NCBI GenBank assembly: GCA_910587355.1
Contig: CAJUKF010000047.1
Coordinates: 1 to 21,386, forward strand
DNA length: 21,386 nucleotides
From: an uncultured Muribaculaceae bacterium
GTDB taxonomy: Bacteria > Bacteroidota > Bacteroidia > Bacteroidales > Muribaculaceae
Reading direction: 5' to 3'
Shown: positions 16,513 through 21,386 of the stretch, in pieces
Layout of the letters: each line of letters starts with the position of its first letter
Numbering within the stretch: position 1 is the stretch's first letter
The notes under the pieces: generated by a model
What the model saw: the letters and a program-made list of their open reading frames with translations, nothing else
Told to the model about the DNA's origin: nothing
The model's database searches: none
Program-made: the position numbers and the translations under genes

Positions 16513-17256
16513 ATGGAGAAGCCCGGACACAGTTCCCACTGCCGTTGCTCAGCCTGCGACTGCACACACTCTCACAGGCCCATGCTCATGTCGCTGTGCG
16601 ATGTATATTTCGAGCGTGAAGGACACCGGATACTGTCGGATATAAACCTCACTGTCGACAGAGGCGATTTTATGGCCATAACCGGTCCCAACGGCGGCGG
16701 TAAGACAACCATGCTGCGCCTTATTCTCGGCCTGCTCAAACCGACTTCGGGAAAAATCATCTACTACGATGAACATGGCAAACCGGCGTCACATCCCCGC
16801 TTCGGCTATCTGCCTCAGAAAAACAGCGTTGACTCACATTTCCCTATTACGGTACGCGAAGTGGTCGAATCGGCCCTGCTGCCCTACTCCTCCCTCACCC
16901 CAGCCGAAAAACGCGAACGCGTCGATGCCGCACTCGAAAAAATAGAGATGTCGGCCCTGCAGCACCGGCCTATCGGAAATCTTTCGGGAGGTCAGCTTCA
17001 ACGCGCCCTCTTTGCCCGTGCCATAGTGAGCACACCTCCGGTGCTGGTGCTTGACGAGCCTTTGAGCTATCTCGACAAGCATTTCGAGCAACATCTTTAC
17101 TGCATTATCGCCGACATGGCTCCCTCTACGACCATAGTGCTCGTAAGCCATGAAATGTCGCAGATAGCAGGCATGGCAAACAGGCATATCATAGTCGACC
17201 ACACACTGCACGAGTGCGTGGCCGAACATCACTGGATGCGTTCGGAGTGCGAATAA
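16513..17256 (+). CDS. ZnuC-like ABC ATPase with Cys/His-rich N-terminus
   Basis: A 247-residue ATP-binding subunit for metal import. Walker A GPNGGGKTT (58-66), Q-loop Q102, signature LSGGQ (157-161), Walker B VLVLDE (177-182) and switch H213 are all present, so the ATPase should be active. The ATG at 16513, four bases after the lipoprotein stop, adds about 23 residues before the ABC fold. That stretch contains HCRCSACDCTHSH, four cysteines and several histidines, like a small metal site. The C-terminus (TLHECVAEHHWMRSECE) is also rich in His and Cys. A later start at residue 24 or 26 would remove the N-terminal part. No permease gene (ZnuB type) is adjacent; the next gene is on the other strand. 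The stop codon lies inside a hairpin shared with the PAS gene. Confidence 0.87.
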   Translation: MEKPGHSSHCRCSACDCTHSHRPMLMSLCDVYFEREGHRILSDINLTVDRGDFMAITGPNGGGKTTMLRLILGLLKPTSGKIIYYDEHGKPASHPRFGYLPQKNSVDSHFPITVREVVESALLPYSSLTPAEKRERVDAALEKIEMSALQHRPIGNLSGGQLQRALFARAIVSTPPVLVLDEPLSYLDKHFEQHLYCIIADMAPSTTIVLVSHEMSQIAGMANRHIIVDHTLHECVAEHHWMRSECE

Positions 17257-17280
17257 GCTGTTGCGATGTCGCTTATTCGC
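17249..17280. terminator. Shared hairpin over two convergent stop codons
   Basis: GCGAATAAGC (17249-17258) and GCTTATTCGC (17271-17280) form a perfect 10-bp inverted repeat with a 12-base loop. The TAA of the ZnuC-like gene (17254-17256) lies in the left arm and the TAA of the PAS gene (17273-17275, minus strand) in the right arm. There is no T-run, so it is a weak or factor-assisted bidirectional terminator, or a 3'-end stabilising hairpin. Confidence 0.6.
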
Positions 17281-17632
17281 CCTTGTCGCGGTCGTAATGC
17301 GGCATGTCGGACGGAATTACCATAGAAATCTCTATCAGGCCTGCCACCCGGCCATCCCTGCGCCATGGAGTCTGGTAAATCATTTTGCGCTGTCCATGCT
17401 TGGTGATAGTGTAGGCATTCGCCTCGCCGGTCTCAAGCATATGGTGTATAATCCGCATGGAGCGCTCGTTATGGCAGTCAAACAGACATTTGCCGATAAG
17501 ATTGCCGTGCTTTCGGTAAGTATCGATTGCACGGTTATTCATATACAGGATTATACCCTCAGTATCACATATCGTGACAGCACAGTTGACATCCCGGGCA
17601 AAATCGGGGACAAGTTCAGCATAATTTTCCAT
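17273..17632 (-). CDS. Small stand-alone PAS-domain protein
   Basis: A 119-residue protein consisting of one PAS fold and nothing else. CAVTICDTEGIILYMNNRA (about residues 17-35) is the first strand pair and helix of a PAS domain. DCHNERSMRIIHHMLETG resembles the helical segment after 'G..l.dcH' seen in PAS domains of DUF438-type proteins, and the last strands are QRKMIYQTPWRRDGRVAGLI and EISMVI. No output domain, signal peptide or membrane helix is seen. The ligand is unknown; H54 in DCH could take part in binding, which is speculation. It lies downstream of rpmE2 on the same strand but behind that gene's terminator, and it converges with the metal transporter operon, sharing its 3' hairpin. 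Confidence 0.75.
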   Translation of the reverse strand: MENYAELVPDFARDVNCAVTICDTEGIILYMNNRAIDTYRKHGNLIGKCLFDCHNERSMRIIHHMLETGEANAYTITKHGQRKMIYQTPWRRDGRVAGLIEISMVIPSDMPHYDRDKGE

Positions 17633-17663
17633 AGCTTATGTCTTAAATAAAAACGATATGCGC

Positions 17664-17702
17664 AAAAAAGAAAGGGTTGCCGCGACGAGCAGCATACCCT
17701 TT
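17664..17702 (-). terminator. Terminator of rpmE2
   Basis: AAAGGGT (17671-17677) pairs with ACCCTTT (17696-17702), extended by TGC (17678-17680) with GCA (17692-17694) across a bulge. On the minus strand the stem is followed by TTTCTTTTTTGCG. It is a good intrinsic terminator for the L31 transcript. Confidence 0.75.
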
Positions 17703-17785
17703 AATTCATAATCAAGTCTCAAAGCCATCGCCTTGCGCATAAGCGAGGCAGCGGACCCGAAAGAAAGCCGCTGGGGCAGAGCAAC

Positions 17786-18040
17786 TTATTTCTTGTTGCG
17801 GACAGCGTAGCGGTTCATGAACTTGTCGACGCGACCGGCTGTATCGACGAGCTTCTGCTTGCCGGTGAAGAAGGGGTGCGACGAGCTGGTGATTTCAAGC
17901 TTTACCAGGGGATAGGTTACGCCGTCAATCTCGATGGTCTCGCGGGTTGCCACTGTGGAGCGTGTGATGAAGGTCTCGTCATTCGACATGTCCTTGAACA
18001 CTACTTCACGATAGCTTGAGGGATGAATGTCTTTTTTCAT
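17786..18040 (-). CDS. rpmE2: 50S ribosomal protein L31, type B
   Basis: An 84-residue ribosomal protein of the large-subunit L31 family. MKKDIHPSSYREVVFKD at the start, SSHPFFTGKQKLVDTAGRVDK in the middle and FMNRY near the end are diagnostic. The length (80-90) and the absence of the CxxC zinc residues identify the B (zinc-independent, C-minus) type. In many bacteria the B paralogue is induced under zinc limitation and replaces the zinc form. In Bacteroidetes it is usually the only L31, so constitutive expression is more likely. It has its own strong promoter (18115-18146), a leader of about 68 bases with a hairpin, and its own terminator. The nearby zinc-type ABC genes are suggestive but not proof of co-regulation. 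Confidence 0.95.
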   Translation of the reverse strand: MKKDIHPSSYREVVFKDMSNDETFITRSTVATRETIEIDGVTYPLVKLEITSSSHPFFTGKQKLVDTAGRVDKFMNRYAVRNKK

Positions 18041-18108
18041 TGCTTTGTCTCTTTAATACGTATTAATCAGTTACTTAACGAATGCTGGTAAGGCATTCCT
18101 TTCGTAAT
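18041..18108 (-). promoter_or_regulatory. rpmE2 5' leader with hairpin and palindrome
   Basis: The predicted leader contains a 6-bp stem GAATGC/GCATTC (18080-18085 with 18093-18098, 7-base loop) near its 5' end, and a 14-base perfect palindrome TTAATACGTATTAA (18053-18066) 13 bases before the start codon. The first could be part of an autoregulatory ribosomal-protein leader. The second could be an operator or a short hairpin that hides the ribosome entry site. Confidence 0.45.
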
Positions 18109-18114
18109 GGCTTG

Positions 18115-18146
18115 CAAAGTTACAAATTATTTTTCAATCAGGCAAA
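18115..18146 (-). promoter_or_regulatory. rpmE2 promoter
   Basis: On the minus strand TTTG (18143-18146), exactly 20 spacer bases and TAACTTTG (18115-18122): a full match to the Bacteroidetes primary promoter TTTG-N19-21-TAnnTTTG. This is the best promoter in the window, and its strength suits a ribosomal protein gene. Confidence 0.8.
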
Positions 18147-18431
18147 TAAACCAACCGCCTCGAATCCAATTTTCAAAAAATTCCTACACTGCCATGAGCA
18201 CTCTTTGTTTTTCTCACCACCCGGCACTGACAATTACCAATGTCAATTCATGGCCACACGCAACAGGCAAGTCAGATTGTACTCACTACAATCATTACAG
18301 TAGCAGCATGGAAATTACGCCTTTCGGAAATTCCTTAACATATTAGGGAATTTCCCGGGCCACATATCGTTCCGATACGCTGAAAATTTCCCCAATAAGC
18401 CAAAGGTCAACCTTTGGAATCCACCAAATAC
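18147..18431. repeat. Gene-free junction with four hairpins
   Basis: No credible gene lies between the rpmE2 promoter and the island genes. Four separate inverted repeats follow each other: GATTGTA/TACAATC (18275-18293), GGAAATTCC/GGAATTTCC (18326-18355), TATCG/CGATA (18365-18377) and CCAAAGG/CCTTTGG with a 4-base loop (18400-18417). The last lies 15 bases beyond the stop of the minus-strand coiled-coil gene and may end its transcript, although no T-run follows. The two plus-strand open frames of 73 and 79 codons here have no start signals or protein-like composition. Confidence 0.5.
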
Positions 18432-18923
18432 TCACATCAATTCTTTATATGCATCGATTGTGATTTTCAGCATACTCATTGAATGTTCTAAAGTGTCAAA
18501 AGCATCATCAATTACGTTATAACTCGCCATTAGCGTGTCCTGCTCACTTTCTGTATAAGGGTATGTTATAACTTTAAGTGTAAAAAATTTTTTCTTTGCC
18601 TCAATCAATCCGTAAATAGACTGTTTTTTATGCAGGCACGATTCATAATATTGTTGATATGACTGACCTAATTTGGAGTTAAAATTCCTATTGTAAAGGT
18701 TTAATTGAATTGCGATGGATTTAGTGTACACCTCATTTGCAAACATTGTTATGTCTGAATTAAGCGTATAAAGTTCGTATGTCAATTTAAGGTATGATAA
18801 TTCATGTTCAAGAGAATCAACTCTATGAACAAGTGCGTGCACTTCCATTTGTGAATTCTGAGATTGCGCTTGAATTGAAATAGAAGAAAGCCCACACACC
18901 AGAAAGAATAAGAATTTTCTCAT
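18432..18923 (-). CDS. Exported coiled-coil protein of unknown function
   Basis: A 163-residue protein that I do not recognise. A signal peptide is clear (MRKFLFFLVCGLSSISIQAQ, cleavage likely after AQA or AQ). The mature part is nearly all helical, with a heptad-like stretch at about 28-50 (VHALVHRVDSLEHELSYLKL) and another charged helical region towards the C-terminus. There is a single internal cysteine (C96) and there are no catalytic motifs. Base composition is much AT-richer than the core genes. It starts 19 bases after the preceding gene on the same strand, so it should be the last member of the three-gene unit; a periplasmic partner of the lipoprotein is a fair guess but is not shown by the sequence. 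Confidence 0.7.
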   Translation of the reverse strand: MRKFLFFLVCGLSSISIQAQSQNSQMEVHALVHRVDSLEHELSYLKLTYELYTLNSDITMFANEVYTKSIAIQLNLYNRNFNSKLGQSYQQYYESCLHKKQSIYGLIEAKKKFFTLKVITYPYTESEQDTLMASYNVIDDAFDTLEHSMSMLKITIDAYKELM

Positions 18924-18942
18924 AAAACACTATTTATTATCG

Positions 18943-19782
18943 TTATATATCATCTTCAATTTTTGCATTTCTATGATACCCATGTCGAACAAAAGAATCA
19001 ACAAAAATTAGTTCTTTGTACCATTCGCCAAACTCGTTCTTTTTGTTTTGCATACGGAAGAAGCCGCGTACATAGATGTCGTTGTCGTTTATGATTTTGC
19101 GAAACCATTTGGAATCCATGACAATGACTTCTTGACCAGTCTGATTGAGGACTTTCTTCTTCTCTATATATTCAAGCGGTGTTCCCTCAATGGCAGTGAA
19201 CTTCCCTTGTGGAATAATGATTGTTTCGACCTTTACATAGCGTTTAACTGCAACATAAGTGGCGACAAATCCGGCAATAAAAGCTAATTTTTGCTGTCGC
19301 TCTTGCAATGAACCTGAGAATAACATGTTATCAGCTATTACAGTATTTGCAATTCCTACGCCTATGTTATCAACAGCACTAACATTGCATGTATAGAAAT
19401 TGAAAACACTGTTGCCGTTTTGTTCGGTAAAATGCCATAGATGCAACTGATTATCTCCGAATCCATATACAATAGAAACATTACCACGGCATAGCAGTAT
19501 GCCACATTCCTCTTTTTCGCAAAAATCTTCAAACAACTGCGGCATTATCTTGTCGAATGACTGGTGGCTCTTATACATTACTTCCTCAAAAGAGGGCATT
19601 AGAAGTTCCGGCAAGCCCCAATCAGGTGCCTGTTTTCGGATGTTATCCAACTCTATAAGACTGTTTCCGAGGATGGATTGATTTATAGAATGCGACACAG
19701 GCGCAATCACTAAGTTCTTTGGTGCCAACTTCATATCTGGATTGAGCAGCCAAGTGATAATGGGGCGTTCCTTTATTAACAT
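18943..19782 (-). CDS. Unknown protein of the low-GC island
   Basis: A 279-residue protein without a signal peptide. One short hydrophobic stretch (AFIAGFVATYVAVKRYV, about 167-183) could be a buried helix or a weak membrane segment. The C-terminal block from about 200 to 275 (GTPLEYIEKKKVLNQTGQ, DSKWFRKIINDND, YVRGFFRMQ, ELIFVDSFVRHGYHRNAK) looks like a compact beta-rich domain. From memory it resembles the tail of uncharacterised proteins found on Bacteroidales phages and conjugative elements; I cannot verify this here. It has four cysteines clustered at 88-132 (C88, C93, C98, C132). It lies 15 bases after the lipoprotein gene and 19 before the exported protein gene, so the three are very likely one transcript. 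Confidence 0.7.
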   Translation of the reverse strand: MLIKERPIITWLLNPDMKLAPKNLVIAPVSHSINQSILGNSLIELDNIRKQAPDWGLPELLMPSFEEVMYKSHQSFDKIMPQLFEDFCEKEECGILLCRGNVSIVYGFGDNQLHLWHFTEQNGNSVFNFYTCNVSAVDNIGVGIANTVIADNMLFSGSLQERQQKLAFIAGFVATYVAVKRYVKVETIIIPQGKFTAIEGTPLEYIEKKKVLNQTGQEVIVMDSKWFRKIINDNDIYVRGFFRMQNKKNEFGEWYKELIFVDSFVRHGYHRNAKIEDDI

Positions 19783-19797
19783 AACTCACTCACGATG

Positions 19798-20481
19798 TTA
19801 AAATATGACTTCTTGCAATTTTTCACCAAGTTCAGACAACTCGGTCGATTCCGAGATTACCACCATGATTTTATTAATAGCATCGAAATCTTCTTTTGAG
19901 TATGCGGATTCCACATTGAAATCCTTATCGCAGAAGAATACGTATTCTCCAAATAAATCAAGTGTTCCTGCCCCATTAAGGCTTTTGAATTTGTGATATA
20001 CTTTCCAACCGTTAAAAGCCCCTATCCGCAGCAACGCCTCTGTTTCCAAATAAGATTGTCGGCTTTTAATCTTGGAGAATTGATTTTGAATTCGGTCTTT
20101 TGTCTTATCCAGAAGTTGTTGATTGTTATCTCGTTCTTCTTTTGCCCTACGGTACTCTCCCTTACTGAATGCAGACGAATATCCGCTTGGAAACCATATC
20201 TCCATAGAACTTTCTGCTCTTTCGATTTTATCCGCATACTCCTGTACAGATTGAAAGAGTTTCAGCATATCTAATGTTAGCTTTATGGCTTCTTCATCTG
20301 TTGAGAATGAGACAAATGAACTATCAACCTTTGTTTGTAGCGGTTCATAACTGTCAAAATGATATAGAACCCCCTTTAGGTAATTAGCCGCCATCGATTG
20401 TGCCTTTTCTTCTTGGGTGGGACCACATGCTGAAAGAGTAAATAATAAGCCAGCAATTATAATTAATGATTTGAGCTTCAT
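19798..20481 (-). CDS. Unknown lipoprotein of the low-GC island
   Basis: A 227-residue lipoprotein. The signal MKLKSLIIIAGLLFTLSAC has a clean lipobox LSAC (C19), followed by GPTQEEK with two acidic residues, which could act as a Bacteroidetes surface-export signal. The mature part has a helical, charged middle (about 85-140, EYRRAKEERDNNQQLLDKTKDR) and a C-terminal strand-rich part with GWKVYHKFKSLNGAG and EYVFFCDKDF. From memory this GWKV.HKF layout recurs in small uncharacterised Bacteroides lipoproteins. It is the first gene of the three-gene unit. It is preceded by a 280-base region containing the structured element at 20541-20697, which could be its leader if transcription starts at the minus-strand promoter near 20760. 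Confidence 0.75.
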   Translation of the reverse strand: MKLKSLIIIAGLLFTLSACGPTQEEKAQSMAANYLKGVLYHFDSYEPLQTKVDSSFVSFSTDEEAIKLTLDMLKLFQSVQEYADKIERAESSMEIWFPSGYSSAFSKGEYRRAKEERDNNQQLLDKTKDRIQNQFSKIKSRQSYLETEALLRIGAFNGWKVYHKFKSLNGAGTLDLFGEYVFFCDKDFNVESAYSKEDFDAINKIMVVISESTELSELGEKLQEVIF

Positions 20482-20540
20482 TTGTTGGATACTAGTGTGA
20501 GTTCAGATAATCAGTTTGCAATTCCTCAAACAATGTTTAT

Positions 20541-20697
20541 AAGACTAAGAAGCGTGGAACTGTATGCCACGTCTTAATGCGAAGGTGGTAGGAATACCTT
20601 GATGAGCAGATGTGGGAATAACAGCCCCACGCATATGCGTGGAGACCATTACGCCGTCTCTTGCTCATGTGAATAAAGTTTCCTACGCTTATCGCAT
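20541..20697. ncRNA. Candidate structured RNA (orientation unresolved)
   Basis: On the plus strand 20577-20594 pairs with 20680-20697 in a 17-pair stem with one bulge on each side (G20588, A20691). Inside is ATGAGCA/TGCTCAT (20602-20608 with 20662-20668). The enclosed 53 bases hold GAGAC/GTCTC (20642-20646 with 20656-20660) and two mutually exclusive hairpins, GTGGG/CCCAC (20612-20616 with 20626-20630) or CCACGC/GCGTGG (20627-20632 with 20637-20642). A further hairpin, CGTGG/CCACG (20553-20557 with 20567-20571), lies outside the main stem. Two pairs of the long stem are G-U only if the plus strand is the RNA, which favours plus. A good promoter points the other way. Open frames of 66 and 72 codons across it have no protein-like features. 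I cannot assign it to a known RNA family; 6S-like RNA, a leader of the lipoprotein gene, or a repeat element are the alternatives. Confidence 0.5.
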
Positions 20698-20762
20698 ACA
20701 AGAAGAAGACATAACGCCTCTTTTTATCAAAATTTCGTGTCGGGACTTCTCCCAATCAATTG

Positions 20763-20794
20763 CAAAGTTACAACTTTTTGCGGTGCAAGTCAAT
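20763..20794 (-). promoter_or_regulatory. Minus-strand promoter facing the structured element
   Basis: TAACTTTG (20763-20770 on the minus strand) is a perfect -7 box. ATTG lies at the -33 position (20791-20794) after a 20-base spacer, one mismatch from TTTG. Transcription would begin near 20756, run through the folded element and reach the lipoprotein gene at 20481. Confidence 0.6.
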
Positions 20795-20803
20795 AGGCTA
20801 ATC

Positions 20804-20854
20804 AAAAAATAAGTTTGGTTCAGTCTTATATATTCTACACTGAACCAAACTTAT
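20804..20854 (-). terminator. Strong minus-strand terminator
   Basis: A perfect 16-bp stem (20809-20824 with 20839-20854; core AAGTTTGGTTCAGT) closes a 14-base loop and on the minus strand is followed by TTTTT. It ends a transcript coming from beyond 20,855 and insulates the next promoter (20763-20794). No complete gene is visible upstream of it in the window. Confidence 0.85.
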
Positions 20855-21063
20855 AAATCTATGGCAACCCCTAAAAATGCCTATGACAGTTTTTCTTTTC
20901 ATCAGCACCCATAACACCTCCACTCTTGCCCCCAAAAAGGAAAATCAAGACAAAAGAATAGATTATAAAATATCTATCACAGGAAAATTAAACTTAAATG
21001 ATTACTCTTGATTGCATCTAAATGTCCTATTTATCCGCTTTTATTAACGATTACTATCCTAAA

Positions 21064-21201
21064 TTAATGTATTTGATTGATTATCTGCGCAATATGTAAA
21101 TTATTCCAGTCTTGAAAATCCTCTTGAGTGATTGCAGGCCTGTCTTCTTTGCCAGGATGGTTATTTATTTCTCTTATTTCCAAATATAAGTGCTTTTTCC
21201 A
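21064..21201 (-). pseudogene. Possible small gene remnant with frameshift
   Basis: This 45-codon open frame has protein-like composition (it contains REINNHPGKEDRPAITQED and FQDWNNLHIAQIINQ) but no ATG, and a stop directly precedes it. An ATG in the next frame (21200-21202) begins at the same place and runs into AAAAA; removing one A would join it to the frame as a 45-residue protein starting MEKHLYLEIRE. I do not recognise the product. It may be a decayed gene, a sequencing error, or chance. Confidence 0.25.
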
Positions 21202-21386
21202 TTAAGAGAATTTGAATTGATTTATTATAAGGTTATTGAATTCTTTTGCGAAAAATGCGGATTGCAAAGCGGAGAAAACAGATTTTCCCCGTAAAAACCG
21301 AGAAATGTTTATTTGTCTGAGAATTATTCGTTAACTTTCCTCTAAAACGTTATTTCATCATGAGAGGTAATATCTCCCATGAACAA

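Larger units (their letters stand above)
20482..21386. other. AT-rich region without convincing genes
   Basis: 905 bases without a gene I would defend. In order it holds a strongly folded element (20541-20697), a minus-strand promoter (20763-20794), a minus-strand terminator (20804-20854), a possible gene remnant (21064-21201) and, at the right edge on the minus strand, a 15-codon open frame ending in TAG at 21342-21344, which could be the tail of a gene outside the window. The remaining sequence is AT-rich with stops in all frames. Confidence 0.5.

Noticed and set aside
18082..18346. Two overlapping plus-strand frames of 73 and 79 codons beside rpmE2
   Set aside because: They overlap each other and the rpmE2 promoter and leader, and have low-complexity composition with no domain or start signal.
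20537..20755. 72-codon minus-strand and 66-codon plus-strand open frames over the structured element
   Set aside because: They lie on the pairing arms, start with TTG or an arbitrary ATG, and have Arg/Tyr/His-rich sequence unlike a folded protein. The base-pairing explains the region better.
20804..20854. Inverted repeat as terminal repeat of an insertion sequence
   Set aside because: The arms are separated by 14 bases only, there is no transposase, and a T-run follows on one strand. A terminator is simpler.
1..21386. CRISPR array, tRNA, rRNA or integrase
   Set aside because: I looked for regularly spaced repeats, tRNA-like cloverleaves with a CCA-type acceptor and T-loop GTTCRA, and tyrosine recombinase motifs, and saw none. 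The cloverleaf-like fold at 20602-20668 lacks T-loop and anticodon features.

Overview
The window looks like a chromosomal segment of a gut-type Bacteroidales, with Muribaculaceae as my best guess. The guess rests on gene content and signals, not on a database match. It carries type B L31, an Nfn transhydrogenase, NDH-2, a C10 protease with a T9SS-style C-terminal domain, and promoters of the Bacteroidetes form (TTTG, about 20 bases, TAnnTTTG), with little Shine-Dalgarno signal. Bases 1-18,040 are a GC-rich, densely packed core. From about 18,430 to the end the DNA is clearly AT-richer and codes for proteins I cannot name, so it reads as an acquired island.

Layout. 1-2039 (+): the 3' end of aspS, a NIF3-family metal protein overlapping it by 4 bases, and a coiled-coil/zinc-ribbon protein. 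2278-4613 (-): NDH-2 followed by an Eis-like acetyltransferase, overlapping by 4 bases. 4714-7846 (-): a CE7 acetyl xylan esterase that has lost its front half, downstream of an intact secreted C10 protease; both end in T9SS-like sorting domains. 8070-10910 (+): a periplasmic M16 metallopeptidase divergent from the C10 protease. 11062-17256 (+): a probable six-gene operon, tgt, LptF/G-type permease, nfnA, nfnB, znuA-like lipoprotein and znuC-like ATPase, with no permease gene for the metal transporter. 17273-18040 (-): a small PAS protein and rpmE2 (type B L31).

18041-18431 is a gene-free junction carrying the rpmE2 promoter and leader and then four separate hairpins. 18432-20481 (-) is a tight three-gene unit: a lipoprotein, an unknown cytosolic-looking protein and an exported coiled-coil protein. 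20482-21386 has no convincing gene. It holds the most unusual signal of the window: a strongly folded element of about 120-160 bases at 20541-20697, with a 17-pair closing stem, nested stems and mutually exclusive inner hairpins. A good Bacteroidetes promoter faces it on the minus strand. Next to it is a near-perfect 16-bp-stem terminator (20804-20854) for a minus-strand transcript arriving from the right, where only gene remnants are visible.

Functionally the core joins housekeeping (tRNA charging and queuosine modification, LPS transport, a ribosomal protein), redox balancing (NDH-2, Nfn), metal uptake, and extracellular or periplasmic proteolysis. The candidates for something undescribed are the structured element with its neighbouring low-GC three-gene unit, and the Cys/His-rich ZnuC ATPase lacking its permease.
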